Shown in pieces: positions 1-10,114 of a stretch of DNA of 64,000 nucleotides (positions within the stretch are counted from its first letter, which is position 1; each line of letters starts with the position of its first letter). Location: contig NZ_JASNRD010000017.1 of NCBI RefSeq assembly GCF_030412015.1, positions 1 through 64,000 on the forward strand. Direction: 5' to 3'. A program made the position numbers and the translations under genes. Below the pieces are notes generated by a model. The model was not told the DNA's origin, did not search any database, and worked only from the letters and a program-made list of their open reading frames with translations. This DNA is from Massilia sp. YIM B02763 (GTDB lineage: Bacteria > Pseudomonadota > Gammaproteobacteria > Burkholderiales > Burkholderiaceae_D).

Positions 1-43
1 GTCTAACAAACCTGGGTCAGTTCACCTGCGCAGGGGCGACGCA

Positions 44-424
44 TTACGCGGCTTCCTGCTGCGCATTGCGCTCGTCATACGCCGCCCGCGCCTCGACGAT
101 ATCGGCGCGGTGCGCCTGCGTCCACATATACACCGACACGAACAGCTTGCCCAGGCTGCGTCCCAGCGCCGTGATCTCGTACTCGACCGCCACCGGCGAC
201 ACGGGAATCACGCGGCGCTCCACCATGCCGTTGCGCTCCAGCCGGCGCAGGCATTGCGTCAGCGTCTTCTGCGTCACGCCGTCCAGGCGGTGCTTGAGCG
301 CGTTGAAGCGCAGCGGCCCGTCCCACAGCGCCTTCAATACCAGCATCGTCCACTTGTCGAGCAGCTGGTCCAGCAGCGCGCGTCCTTCGCTGCAGCTGCC
401 CACGTCCCCCACGTCCCTGTCCAT
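44..424 (-). CDS. HxlR-family winged-helix transcriptional regulator
   Basis: A 126-residue protein of normal HxlR length. The winged-helix core reads LDKWTMLVLKALWDGPLRFNA followed by the TLTQCLRRLERNGMVERR recognition region. HxlR proteins of the YodB/HypR/QorR type sense electrophiles or quinones through an N-terminal cysteine just before the first helix; a Cys is present here at residue 11 (GSCSEG). The gene is divergent from a flavin oxidoreductase gene about 110 bp away, the usual arrangement for a repressor controlling a detoxifying reductase. The family call is sure; the inducing ligand is inferred. Confidence 0.93.
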   Translation of the reverse strand: MDRDVGDVGSCSEGRALLDQLLDKWTMLVLKALWDGPLRFNALKHRLDGVTQKTLTQCLRRLERNGMVERRVIPVSPVAVEYEITALGRSLGKLFVSVYMWTQAHRADIVEARAAYDERNAQQEAA

Positions 425-477
425 CCCGTTCCCTCCTAGGTTTCCGCGATCCTACCTGGTCGCCGCAAAGTGCCTTC

Positions 478-505
478 TTGACACCAAGTATATCCGAGAT
501 ACCAT
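478..505 (+). promoter_or_regulatory. Probable sigma70 promoter of the flavin oxidoreductase gene, with overlapping operator-like repeat
   Basis: TTGACA at 478-483 and TACCAT at 500-505 are separated by 16 bp, 29 bp before the ATG at 534. A near-perfect inverted repeat, GTATATC-C-GAGATAC (488-502, one mismatched pair), lies in the spacer and reaches the -10 box, where a repressor would block RNA polymerase. It is the natural candidate for the HxlR operator, but binding is inferred. Confidence 0.5.
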
Positions 506-533
506 ACCAGGACATCTCAACAGGAGCCTGCCC

Positions 534-1652
<1,119 letters not shown>

Positions 1653-1664
1653 GTCCGCTCCTCG

Positions 1665-2405
1665 CTACATCCCGCGGAACAGGTGCTGGAAGCGCTGGCT
1701 GACCGGCAGCCGCGCCGGATGGCCGCGCAGGTGCAGCCAAAGCGCGCCGTCCTCGGCGCGCGCAGCGCTGGCGATGCGTCGCACGGCCACCGTGTAGCCG
1801 CGGTGGACCTGCCAGAACGCGTTCGGGTCGAGCGTCTCGCCCAGCTCCTTCAGGCTCAGGCGGATGTGCGCCTCCAGCTTGTCCGTCACCACGCGCGTGT
1901 ACTTGGCGTCCGCGCAGAAGTAGACGACGTCGGCCAGGTCGATGAAGTGGATGGTCGTGCCGACCGTCGCCTGCAGCCATGCCGGCGCCGGCTTCACCGT
2001 CGCCGGCACGGACAGCGGCGGCACATCGGCCGCCATGTCGCGCGCCGCCAGGCGGTTGCGCGCCCGCTCCAGCGCCCGCGCCAGGCGTTCCATGCCGATC
2101 GGTTTCAACACGTAGTCGACGGCGCCTTCGTCGAAGGCGGCCAGCGCATGTTCGCCGTACGCCGTCACGAACACCACATGGGTGCGCGCACCGAACACGC
2201 GCGCCAGCTCCAGGCCGTCCAGGCCCGGCATGCGGATGTCCAGGAAGGCCACGTCGAATGCCGTCGCGCGCGCCAGGCGCAGCGCCTCGATGCCGTCGCC
2301 GGCCTCGGTGATGGCCGCTTCCGGCCACAGGCGCGCCAGCGCGTCGACCAGTTCGGCGCGCAGCAGCGGTTCGTCGTCGGCGACGAGGATGCGCGCCGCG
2401 CTCAT
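1665..2405 (-). CDS. LytTR-family response regulator
   Basis: A 246-residue regulator. The N-terminal receiver domain has the acidic pair at D10-D11, the phosphoacceptor D56 in VAFLDIRMPG, and the conserved Lys in VDYVLKPI. The C-terminal half (about residues 140-240) is a LytTR DNA-binding domain (IHFIDLADVVYFCADAKYT; FWQVHRGYTVAV). Such regulators usually act on genes for cell-envelope functions, autolysis or polysaccharide. Its ATG overlaps the stop of the upstream kinase gene by 4 bp (ATGA), so the two are translationally coupled and form a LytS/LytR-type two-component pair. Confidence 0.95.
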   Translation of the reverse strand: MSAARILVADDEPLLRAELVDALARLWPEAAITEAGDGIEALRLARATAFDVAFLDIRMPGLDGLELARVFGARTHVVFVTAYGEHALAAFDEGAVDYVLKPIGMERLARALERARNRLAARDMAADVPPLSVPATVKPAPAWLQATVGTTIHFIDLADVVYFCADAKYTRVVTDKLEAHIRLSLKELGETLDPNAFWQVHRGYTVAVRRIASAARAEDGALWLHLRGHPARLPVSQRFQHLFRGM

Positions 2406-3472
2406 GCCGCCATCTCCATCTCCCGGTCCAGCGGCAGCACGAGCACCGCCTCGGTCATGCCCGCATCGGTGCGCGCGAGGCTGAAGCGCGCGTCCGGTCC
2501 GTACAGCGCCTGCAGGCGCTGGCGCAGGTTATGCAGGCCGACGCCGCCGCCCGGCGCCGGCGGCGCGCCCGTCAATCCGGCGCCGTCGTCGGCGACGGCG
2601 ATGCGCAGCATGCCGTCCTGTCGGCGCGCGTCGAGCGCGATGCGCACCGGCCCCGGCGTCGGCTCCAGTCCATGGCGCACGGCGTTCTCCACCAGCGTCA
2701 TGAGCAGCAGCGGCGGCATCGCGCAGCCGGCCAGCGCGGGCGGGCAATCGAGGCGGTAGCTCAGGCGCGCACCGAAGCGGATCGCCATCAGGGCCAGGTA
2801 GTGGCCGGCCAGCTCGAACTCGCGGCCCAGCGTCGACGCCTGGCTGCGCATGTCGGGCAGCGCGCCGTGCAGCCAGGCGATCAGGTGCTCGAGCATCTGC
2901 ACGGCGCGTTCCGGTTCGGTGCGCGCGAGGTAGCGCGTGTTGGCCAGCGTGTTGTACAGGAAGTGCGGCTCGATCTGCGCCTGCAGCGCCTTCAGTTCCG
3001 CCGCCTGGGCGGCCTGGCGCAGGTCCGCGATCTGGGCGGCGCGCGCCTGCGTATGGCTGTGCCACAGCGGCAGGCCGAGCATCGCCGTGCCGATGCCGAA
3101 GGCGCAGGCGACGAGCTGCAGGTCGGGAAGCTGCTGCAGGTCGAGCGCTGCCGTCCAGGTCCGGTACAGGGGCAGCGCCGCGGCCGTCCCCGCCGCCGTC
3201 GCGGCGGCCAGCGCGATCCAGGCGTGCAGCCAGCCGAGCTTCGGCCCGGCCAGGCGCGCCAACGCGAGCAGTGCCAGGCAAGCTGTCAACGCCGGCAGCA
3301 GGATCGCCGCGAACAAGGCGATCAGCGCAAGACGGTGCAGGAAGACGGCGCCGGCGACGAACAGCAGCAGCAGCGCCAGGCTCGCCACTGCCTGGCGCGG
3401 GGAGCAGCCGTACAGCCGGCGCACGGCCGGGCCGGCGCCGGGAGGCATGCCGAATGCCGCCGACGCGTTCAC
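2402..3472 (-). CDS. LytS/YehU-type membrane sensor histidine kinase
   Basis: The N-terminal half carries several hydrophobic segments (for example AVASLALLLLFVAGAVFL and AIAL-type helices). It is followed by a His_kinase domain with IEPHFLYNTLANTRYLART, phosphoacceptor near H170, and an HATPase_c domain (TLVENAVRHGLEP N-box; VADDGAGLTG G1; GVGLHNLRQRLQALYG G2). I chose the GTG at 3470-3472 because it overlaps the upstream stop as GTGA; an in-frame ATG at 3446-3448 is the alternative. A longer in-frame extension would run deep into the upstream gene and is unlikely. The kinase forms one transcription unit with the exported protein upstream and the LytTR regulator downstream. Confidence 0.9.
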   Translation of the reverse strand: MNASAAFGMPPGAGPAVRRLYGCSPRQAVASLALLLLFVAGAVFLHRLALIALFAAILLPALTACLALLALARLAGPKLGWLHAWIALAAATAAGTAAALPLYRTWTAALDLQQLPDLQLVACAFGIGTAMLGLPLWHSHTQARAAQIADLRQAAQAAELKALQAQIEPHFLYNTLANTRYLARTEPERAVQMLEHLIAWLHGALPDMRSQASTLGREFELAGHYLALMAIRFGARLSYRLDCPPALAGCAMPPLLLMTLVENAVRHGLEPTPGPVRIALDARRQDGMLRIAVADDGAGLTGAPPAPGGGVGLHNLRQRLQALYGPDARFSLARTDAGMTEAVLVLPLDREMEMAA

Positions 3473-4032
3473 AGGGTCGGCGCGCTCGGCAACGGACGGC
3501 GCGGGCCGAGGCTGTCGACCGGCACGTCCTGGCCGACCTTCTCGAACGACAGCTGGTCGATCCACACGCTGCCCGTGCCGTCGCCGATGACGCCGAAGAT
3601 GATCGACGCCGCGTCCGTCGGCACGTCCAGCACGACGCTGCGTTCCTGCCAGTCGGTCGTTCCCTTGATCGGCTTGTCATGGCTGTTGTAGAACGCCAGG
3701 CTGCCGCGGGTGGCGCCGTCGACGCGCATCCACAGGCCGGCCCAGTTGCCGATGTCCGCGGTACGCACGCGGGCCCGGAAGCGGATGCGCTGGCCGAGGT
3801 AGTCCTGCGCCGAGATCTGCTGGTACAGCGCGGCCCAGGCCTTGGCGTCGTCCGTCTTGTTGCGCAAGAACTTGGCGCCGCGGAAGCCGTCGGACTGGTC
3901 GATGCCGGCAATGAATTTCTCCGGGTTCTTGCCCGTAATGCCCCATTGCGCCGGCAGCGGTTCCGGTGCCGCGGCCAGGGCCATCACGGACGTTGCCGCG
4001 ATGGCGGCGGCCAGGACGTACTGCGGTTTCAT
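3469..4032 (-). CDS. Exported protein with probable beta-sandwich (carbohydrate-binding-like) domain, first gene of a LytS/LytTR unit
   Basis: A 187-residue protein with a signal peptide (MKPQYVLAAAIAATSVMALA, cleavage near AAA-PEP). The mature part is of the type with WGITGKNPEKFIAGIDQ near the start, LGQRIRFRARVRTADIGNWAGLWMRVDG in the middle and SVWIDQLSFEKVGQDVPV at the end. This resembles the galactose-binding-like/CBM-type beta-sandwich seen fused or adjacent to regulators in related bacteria. The ATG at 4032 follows GGAG with five spacer bases; the ATG 15 bp upstream lacks a good site. The stop overlaps the GTG of the kinase. The function is not known. A periplasmic ligand-binding partner for the kinase is a reasonable inference from the coupling. 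Confidence 0.75.
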   Translation of the reverse strand: MKPQYVLAAAIAATSVMALAAAPEPLPAQWGITGKNPEKFIAGIDQSDGFRGAKFLRNKTDDAKAWAALYQQISAQDYLGQRIRFRARVRTADIGNWAGLWMRVDGATRGSLAFYNSHDKPIKGTTDWQERSVVLDVPTDAASIIFGVIGDGTGSVWIDQLSFEKVGQDVPVDSLGPRRPLPSAPTL

Positions 4033-4148
4033 ATCGTCTCCATTCATCGGGTTGCGGTACCCGTACTATCGCGCGCCGGGACGCCGTCCTGGGCGCCACG
4101 CGACGAACGCCGGCCGGACGCCGACGAGCGCGGCGCGGCGCCGACGAG

Positions 4149-4703
4149 CTAGTCCGGCAGCGGCGCCACCCCGGTCTGCGGCGTCTCCGTGCGCGCCGTG
4201 TTCATCACCATCGCCAGGAAGGTGTAGTAGCCGTTCACGCCCATCAGGTCGACCACGCCCTGCTCGCCGAACAGCGCCAGCGCATCGGCATAGACGCGGT
4301 CCGACACTTGCCTGGTGCGGTGCAGCTCCGTGCAGAAGTCGACCACGACTGCCTCGTCCACCAGCATCGCCTGCGGCCGCTCGCGCCGCGCGATGGCGTC
4401 GATGACGTCCTGGGGAATGCCGACCTGGCGCGCGATCGGCGCGTGGATCGCCCATTCGACCTGCTGGTTCCATTCGCGCGCCGTGACGAGGATCGCCAGT
4501 TCGGACAGGCGCACGCCGATGGCGCTGCGGTAGCGCAGGTACTCGCCCAGCCGCTGGGCATGGCCCATCAGCTCGGGACTGCGCAGCAGCGGGACGAAGG
4601 GACCGTACAGGCCGCCGCGCGGCCCGTTGACGATCTCCTGGGCGGCGGCGCGCTGGTCGTCGGTCCAGTCTTCCGGCGGGATCGGGCGGAGGCGGTCGCT
4701 CAT
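4149..4703 (-). CDS. Carboxymuconolactone decarboxylase (CMD) family protein
   Basis: A 184-residue all-helical protein. The CMD core runs from about residue 40 to 130, with REWNQQVEWAIHAPIARQVGIP containing the conserved Glu and His of the AhpD/CMD fold, but no CxxC peroxidase motif is visible. That makes a gamma-carboxymuconolactone decarboxylase-like rather than AhpD-like role more likely. No protocatechuate-pathway genes lie nearby, so the substrate is open. It stands alone on the minus strand, divergent from the aminotransferase gene across a 138-bp gap. Confidence 0.85.
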   Translation of the reverse strand: MSDRLRPIPPEDWTDDQRAAAQEIVNGPRGGLYGPFVPLLRSPELMGHAQRLGEYLRYRSAIGVRLSELAILVTAREWNQQVEWAIHAPIARQVGIPQDVIDAIARRERPQAMLVDEAVVVDFCTELHRTRQVSDRVYADALALFGEQGVVDLMGVNGYYTFLAMVMNTARTETPQTGVAPLPD

Positions 4704-4841
4704 GGCAAGGTAGATGGCTGTCTAAATGTTGTCGGGGCGAAAAATACTCGCATGCCCTGCGGCAAAAATCAAAGGAAACCGGACGGTTCGAGCTTATTGT
4801 CAAGCGTCAACTCAAACGTCCACTTTGATCGGGAGACCGCC

Positions 4842-6176
4842 ATGAGCCGCATCCTCCACCGCAGCCTGCGCCACACGCCGCCCCGTGCGGCCGGCGGCGA
4901 AGGCATCGTCTTGCGCGATACGCACGGCCGCAGCTACCTCGATGCCAGCGGCGGCGCGGCCGTGTCCTCGCTGGGGCACGGCCATCCGGACGTGATCGCC
5001 GCCCTGCACCGCCAGATCGACCGCTGCGCCTATGCGCACACGGCCTTCTTCACCACCGACGTCGCCGAGGAGCTGGCCGAGCGCCTCGTCGCGAACGCGC
5101 CTGCGGGCATCGGCGGCGTCTACCTCGTCTCGGGCGGTTCGGAAGCCGTGGAGACGGCGCTGAAGCTGGCGCGCCAGTACTTCGTCGAATCCGGACAGGG
5201 CCAGCGCTCGCTGTTCATCGCGCGGCGCCAGAGCTACCACGGCAACACGCTGGGCGCGCTGGCCGTCGGCGGCAACGAATGGCGCCGCGCGCCGTTCGCG
5301 CCGCTGCTGGCCGACGTGGCGCGCGTGTCGGCCTGCTATGCCTACCGCGGGCGGGAACACGGCCAGACGCTCGACGGCTACACGGCCATGCTGCTGGACG
5401 AACTGGAAGCGGCGATCCTGCAGGCCGGCCCGCAACGCGTGATCGGCTTCGTCGCCGAACCCGTGGTGGGCGCGACCGGCGGCGCGATCCCGCCCACGCC
5501 CGGCTACTTCCGCGGCGTGCGCGCACTGTGCGACAAGTACGGCATCCTGTTCATCGCCGACGAAGTCATGTGCGGCATGGGCCGCACCGGCACCATGTAC
5601 GCGATCGAGCAGGACGGCGTGGCGCCCGACCTCGTCACCATCGCCAAGGGCCTCGGCGCGGGCTACCAGCCGATCGGCGCGGTGCTGGTCAATGGCGCCA
5701 TCGTCGAATGCCTGCGCGCCGGCAGCGGCGCCTTCCTGCACGGGCATACCTATGTCGGCCATCCGGTGGCCGCCGCCGCGGCGCTGGCCGTGCAGCAGGT
5801 GATCGAACGCGACGACCTGCTGGCCCAGGTGCGCAAGCGCGGCGCCTCCCTGCGGCGCATGCTGGACGAAGCGTTCGAGGAGCATCCGTACGTGGGCGAC
5901 ATCCGCGGGCGCGGGCTGTTCCTGGCGCTGGAGCTGGTGCGCGATCGCGCGAGCAAGGAGCCGTTCGATCCGGCCGTCCGGCTGCACGCGGCGATCAAGG
6001 ACCAGGCGATGCAGAACGGGCTGCTGGTCTATCCGATGGGCGGGACGATCGACGGCAGGCGCGGCGATCACGTGCTGCTGGCGCCGCCGTTCATCGCGAG
6101 CGAGGCGGAGCTGGCGGAGATCGTGGGGAGGTTGAGGGAGTCGGTGGATAGTGCGTTGAAATCGGTCGCGCTATAA
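4842..6176 (+). CDS. Class III pyridoxal-phosphate aminotransferase
   Basis: A 444-residue PLP-dependent enzyme of fold type I, class III (omega-aminotransferase / aspartate aminotransferase family). Visible features are GGAAVSSLGHGHPDV in the N-terminal part, SGGSEAVETALKLARQYF, YHGNTLGALAVGG, the cofactor-contacting Asp in ADEVMCGMGRTG (about residue 238), and the Schiff-base Lys in TIAKGLGAGYQPIGAV (about residue 269). The start at 4842 was chosen at MSRILHRSLR after GGGAG; the open frame upstream is a shadow. The amino donor cannot be read from sequence. It has no obvious operon partner and is followed by a family A repeat. Confidence 0.92.
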   Translation: MSRILHRSLRHTPPRAAGGEGIVLRDTHGRSYLDASGGAAVSSLGHGHPDVIAALHRQIDRCAYAHTAFFTTDVAEELAERLVANAPAGIGGVYLVSGGSEAVETALKLARQYFVESGQGQRSLFIARRQSYHGNTLGALAVGGNEWRRAPFAPLLADVARVSACYAYRGREHGQTLDGYTAMLLDELEAAILQAGPQRVIGFVAEPVVGATGGAIPPTPGYFRGVRALCDKYGILFIADEVMCGMGRTGTMYAIEQDGVAPDLVTIAKGLGAGYQPIGAVLVNGAIVECLRAGSGAFLHGHTYVGHPVAAAAALAVQQVIERDDLLAQVRKRGASLRRMLDEAFEEHPYVGDIRGRGLFLALELVRDRASKEPFDPAVRLHAAIKDQAMQNGLLVYPMGGTIDGRRGDHVLLAPPFIASEAELAEIVGRLRESVDSALKSVAL

Positions 6177-6194
6177 AGACGCTCGCGCTGAACG

Positions 6195-6281
6195 ACGTCG
6201 TCCCCGCGAAGGCGGGGATCCAAGTTCGAAGCGTTGCGAGTATGCCTGCAAATTGGGTCCCCGCCTGCGCGGGGACGACGG
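6195..6281. repeat. Dispersed palindromic repeat, family A, copy 1 (short form)
   Basis: Two arms of about 28 bp face each other. The left one (6195-6222) contains GTCGTCCCCGCGAAGGCGGG, and the right one (6252-6281) is its near reverse complement, CCCCGCCTGCGCGGGGACGA. The core between them is about 30 bp. It lies between two convergent genes and could act as a transcript-end hairpin. Related arms occur at 12.3-12.5, 19.1 and 32.5 kb. Confidence 0.85.
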
Positions 6282-6302
6282 TCTTGAAGCGGCGTGTCGG
6301 AA

Positions 6303-7154
6303 TTACGCCTTCGGAAACGCCACCACTTCCTGCTGCTGCTCGCCCAGGCCCGCGATACCGAGACGCAGCGTGTCGCCCTTCTTGAGGAAGCGCTGCGGGC
6401 TGCGGCCCAGGCCCACGCCCGGCGGCGTGCCGGTGGTGATGATGTCGCCCGGCTCCAGCGTCATGAAGCGCGACAGGTAGCTGACGATCTGCGCGACCGA
6501 GAAGATCATGTTCGACGTGTTCCCGGTCTGCATGCGCTTGCCGTTCAGTTCCAAGTACAGGTCGAGGTCCTGGACGTCGAAGATCTCGTCCTTGGTCACC
6601 AGGAACGGGCCGACCGGGCCGAAGGTGTCACAGCCTTTGCCCTTGTCCCACTGCGAGCCCATCTCGAACTGGAAGGCGCGCTCGGACACGTCGTTCACCA
6701 CGCAGTAGCCGGCCACGTATTTCAGCGCATCGGCTTCGCTCACGTATTGCGCGCGGGTGCCGATGACGACGCCCAGCTCGACTTCCCAGTCGGTCTTCTT
6801 CGAACCCTTGGGCAGCTGGATCGGATCGTCGGGGCCGGACAGGCTGCTGGTCGCCTTCATGAACAGGATCGGTTCCTTGGGAATCGGCGCGCCCGTCTCG
6901 GCGGCGTGGTCGGCGTAGTTCATGCCGATGCCGATGAACTTGCCGACGCCCTTGACCGGCACGCCGAAGCGCGGATTGCCGCGGACCAGCGGCAGCGTCT
7001 TCCAGTCGACCTTGGCCAGCTTGCGCAGCGATTTTTCCGACAGCACCTCGCCGCCGATGTCGTCGATGATGCCGGACAGGTCGCGCAAGCGGCCTTCCTC
7101 GTCGAACAGGCCCGGTTTTTCCTTACCGGGGCGACCGTAGCGAACCAATCTCAT
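6303..7154 (-). CDS. Fumarylacetoacetate hydrolase (FAH) family protein
   Basis: A 283-residue protein with the short N-terminal domain (MRLVRYGRPGKEKPGLFDEE) followed by the FAH catalytic beta-roll. The metal and active-site region is seen in GIGMNYADHAAETG (H), KKTDWEVELGVVIG (the ExE metal ligands) and DVSERAFQFE. The C-terminus has the typical IITTGTPPGVGLG. Relatives include ureidoglycolate lyase and 2,4-diketo-3-deoxy-L-fuconate/rhamnonate hydrolases; the exact substrate cannot be fixed. Its 5' end overlaps the 3' end of the MFS gene by 32 bp, so it is co-transcribed with that transporter and probably with the upstream kamA-like gene. Confidence 0.9.
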   Translation of the reverse strand: MRLVRYGRPGKEKPGLFDEEGRLRDLSGIIDDIGGEVLSEKSLRKLAKVDWKTLPLVRGNPRFGVPVKGVGKFIGIGMNYADHAAETGAPIPKEPILFMKATSSLSGPDDPIQLPKGSKKTDWEVELGVVIGTRAQYVSEADALKYVAGYCVVNDVSERAFQFEMGSQWDKGKGCDTFGPVGPFLVTKDEIFDVQDLDLYLELNGKRMQTGNTSNMIFSVAQIVSYLSRFMTLEPGDIITTGTPPGVGLGRSPQRFLKKGDTLRLGIAGLGEQQQEVVAFPKA

Positions 7155-8430
7155 AGTCTTCCTTCTGGGTGAGCATAGCGATCCCGCATTTTACCGGACG
7201 CCGCCGAAGGAAGTACCAGACCAGCCCGGGCAGCTGCACCGCCACCAGCGCGCCGAACGCGACGCGGTATGCCAGCGCCGGATAGTGGCCGGCGGCGCTG
7301 GCCGGCCACAGGCCGACCACCTGGCCGAAGCCCGCCTGCGCCAGGAACGCACCGACGAAGATCAACATGTTCAGGCAGGTGGCCGCCCTTCCGGTCAGCT
7401 CGCGCGGCAGGCTTTGCGCGACGATCGCATACTCGATGCCGGTGATGGTGCCCACCAGCGTGAACAGCACCGACAGCACCTGCAGGCTGGGCGCCCAGTT
7501 GCACACGATCGCCGCCTGCACCAGCACGAACAGGACGATGCCGGCGGCCGCCACGTCCAGCGCCGCGATGCCGCGCTTCGCCGCCCACTCGGTGATCATG
7601 CCCACCGCGATCGCGCCGAAGATCACGGAGGCCATGCCCATGTACAGCAGGTAGGCGACGGCGCCGTCCGGAAAGCGCGCCACGTCGGACAGCCAGCGCC
7701 CGATCCACAGGCCCTGGATGCCGAAGAACACCGCATGCGGCACGAGCACCAGCGCGATCGTGGTGCGGAAGGCCGGCGCGCGCACCACGTCGAGCAGCGA
7801 GTCCAGCGCCGGTACCGCCGGCGAGGTCACGCCCGGCGGCGCGGCGCGCGGCGTGACGAGCCAGATCAGCATGCCCGAGCCGGCCGTCAGCAGCGCCATC
7901 AGCACGAACATGCTGCGCCAGTCCGTATGCTCGAGCAGCATGCGCACTGGCACGGTGGCCGACGCGGCGCCCAGGCCGCCCGCCGCGATCAGGTAGCCCT
8001 GGACCGTCGGCAGGCGCGCGGGCGGGATCCACGTGGAGATCGCCTTCACGGCCGACATGAAGCAGCCGCCCAGGCCGGCGCCGATCACGGCGCGCGCCAG
8101 CACCAGCTGGCCGTAGCTGGTGCCGCGCGCGAACAGCAGCGCGCCCGATGCCGCCAGCAGCATCAGCACGAGTTGCACGCGGCGCGGCCCGTAGCGGTCC
8201 AGCGCGATCCCCACCGGCAGCTGGGCCAGTGCGAAGGCGAAGAAGAAGGCGCTGGTGAGCACCCCCAGTTCGCCCGGACCCAGCGCCAGCTCGCCCATGA
8301 GATGCGGGGCCAGCACCGCATTCACGTTGCGCAGCAGCGAGGACAGGTAGTGGCCCAGCGCGAACGGCAGGAACACGTAGAAGAATACCGTCGCGCCTTT
8401 CATGCGCGCCTGGGCGCGGTCGCCGTCCAT
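7123..8430 (-). CDS. Major facilitator superfamily transporter
   Basis: A protein of about 435 residues with roughly twelve hydrophobic segments. The N-terminal half has LTSAFFFAFALAQLPVGIALD followed by RYGPRR, the loop 2-3 signature region. A central hydrophilic loop (TPRAAPPGVTSPAVPALDS) separates the two halves. The start is uncertain. The ATG at 8428-8430 (MDGDRAQARMK) is preferred because the longer frame runs inside kamA; an ATG at 8454 would overlap kamA by 11 bp. The gene sits between the aminomutase and FAH genes in one direction, so the substrate may be an organic acid, but this is only context. Confidence 0.88.
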   Translation of the reverse strand: MDGDRAQARMKGATVFFYVFLPFALGHYLSSLLRNVNAVLAPHLMGELALGPGELGVLTSAFFFAFALAQLPVGIALDRYGPRRVQLVLMLLAASGALLFARGTSYGQLVLARAVIGAGLGGCFMSAVKAISTWIPPARLPTVQGYLIAAGGLGAASATVPVRMLLEHTDWRSMFVLMALLTAGSGMLIWLVTPRAAPPGVTSPAVPALDSLLDVVRAPAFRTTIALVLVPHAVFFGIQGLWIGRWLSDVARFPDGAVAYLLYMGMASVIFGAIAVGMITEWAAKRGIAALDVAAAGIVLFVLVQAAIVCNWAPSLQVLSVLFTLVGTITGIEYAIVAQSLPRELTGRAATCLNMLIFVGAFLAQAGFGQVVGLWPASAAGHYPALAYRVAFGALVAVQLPGLVWYFLRRRPVKCGIAMLTQKEDYEIGSLRSPR

Positions 8431-8443
8431 GGGGACGCTCGGC

Positions 8444-9844
8444 TCAGGCGGCATCGGGCTGGCTGTCGCTGGCGCGGCGGTCGTGATGGCGCGGCGCCGG
8501 CAGGATCGGCACCACGCGTCCGGCCGGGCCATGGCCGGCATCGTCGCCTTCGAAGAAGAACTCCTTGCGTCCGAACGCCGGCACCAGGTGGTCGAGCCAG
8601 GTGGCATCCGGGTCGTACTTGGCGAAGAACGGCTTGCGCACCCAGGCGGGATTGCGGGCCTGCAGGAACTGCAGCGCGAACAGCTTCTCGCCGTTGATGG
8701 TGACGACGCCGTCGATCACGACCTTGCCGGGGAAGGCGCTCATCGACGGTCCGCGCACGGTGCGCGACAGGCCCGAGACCATGCTGTAGGCGGACTGGAA
8801 GATCTCGTGGGCGCGCGCCAGCGGCAGCGCGAAATAGTCGCGCGGGCCGGTGTCGCGCTCGACGAACATGTAGTACGGGATCGCGCCCAGCCGCACCCCC
8901 GTCGTCCACAGCTCGGCCCAGCTGGCGGGATCCTCGTTGATGTGGCGGATCAGGGGACCCTGCATGCGCAGCGTGGCGCCGGTGCCGACGATGCGCTTGA
9001 CCGCCTGCTGGGCCACCGGATGGCGCAGCTCGACGGCATGGTTGTAGTGCCCCATCAGCGCCAGGTTCTTGCCGGACGCGACGACCTTTTCGAACAGGCG
9101 CAGCAGATCGTCCGCATCCTTGTCGGACACGAAGCGCTGCGGCCAATACGCGACCGACTTGGTGCCGATGCGGATGTTCTGGATGTGCGCCAGCCCGGGA
9201 CCCAGCAGCGGCTCGATGAATTCGGCCAGCGAGCGCGTATTCATGATCAGCGGATCGCCGCCCGTGATCAGGACGTCGGTCACGTCCGGATGCGCGGCCA
9301 GGTAGGACACCAGTTCCGTGCATTCGCGCGCATCGAACTTCATCTCGTCCATGCCGACGAACTGCGGCCAGCGGAAGCAGAAGGTGCAGTAGGCATGGCA
9401 GGTCTGGCCCGAGCTCGGGAAGAACAGCACGGTTTCCTTGTACTTGTGCTGCAGGCCCTTGAGCGGCGCGTCGTTCACGCGCGGGACGTTGTGCGTCATC
9501 TGGCCGGCCGGATGCGGGTTCATGCGCATGCGGATGTCGCGCACCAGCTTCGCGGTCGCGGCCTCGTCCTTCTTGAACAGCACCAGGTCGCGCAGCTGCT
9601 CGTACTCGCGCGCCTGCAGCATGTCGCGGTGCGGGAAGGTCAGGCGGTAGATCGGATCGTCCGGGATCCTGCTCCAGTCGATCAGCTGTTCCATCACATA
9701 TTCATTGGTACGGAACGGCAGCACATGGGACACCACTTGTACGGCTTCCTGCAACTCGGGGCTCATCCACTGCCATTGGCGGGCATTCACGATCGACTGG
9801 CGGGTGTAGGGCTTGAACTTCGCTGGCGTCGCTTCGGTACTCAC
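8444..9844 (-). CDS. KamA-family radical SAM aminomutase (lysine 2,3-aminomutase-like)
   Basis: A 466-residue radical SAM protein. The cluster motif is SGQTCHAYCTFCF with C149, C153 and C156 (CX3CX2C, typical of KamA). It is followed by LITGGDPLIM, the conserved region of the SAM site, and NIRIGTKSVAYWPQRF. The N-terminus WQWMSPEL and the C-terminal PLP-binding half fit lysine 2,3-aminomutase relatives. It is longer than EpmB (about 340 residues), and no AblB acetyltransferase gene accompanies it, so beta-lysine osmolyte synthesis is not supported by context. It is first in the minus-strand run kamA-MFS-FAH. The substrate is not certain. Confidence 0.88.
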   Translation of the reverse strand: MSTEATPAKFKPYTRQSIVNARQWQWMSPELQEAVQVVSHVLPFRTNEYVMEQLIDWSRIPDDPIYRLTFPHRDMLQAREYEQLRDLVLFKKDEAATAKLVRDIRMRMNPHPAGQMTHNVPRVNDAPLKGLQHKYKETVLFFPSSGQTCHAYCTFCFRWPQFVGMDEMKFDARECTELVSYLAAHPDVTDVLITGGDPLIMNTRSLAEFIEPLLGPGLAHIQNIRIGTKSVAYWPQRFVSDKDADDLLRLFEKVVASGKNLALMGHYNHAVELRHPVAQQAVKRIVGTGATLRMQGPLIRHINEDPASWAELWTTGVRLGAIPYYMFVERDTGPRDYFALPLARAHEIFQSAYSMVSGLSRTVRGPSMSAFPGKVVIDGVVTINGEKLFALQFLQARNPAWVRKPFFAKYDPDATWLDHLVPAFGRKEFFFEGDDAGHGPAGRVVPILPAPRHHDRRASDSQPDAA

Positions 9845-10114
9845 GGGAGTCTCCAGACGGTTAGGTTGCGTGGAAGGTGGATTGACATAAAGAATCTATT
9901 TCCTGCGGGAACTAATAGTAGTCAGCAGGTTTCCATGAGGAGTTGCCACTAATCAATCGCGTTTGCACGTCAGCGAACGTCATGCGCAAGATCAGCCTTG
10001 TCCTTGCGCGCGCACATCTTGGGGTAATTGCGCGATCGCAACAGCGGGCTGGACAGCGCGACGTAGAGTACGAAATGCAATTAGGAAACATCCCAGCCCA
10101 CGAAAGGAATTCCC

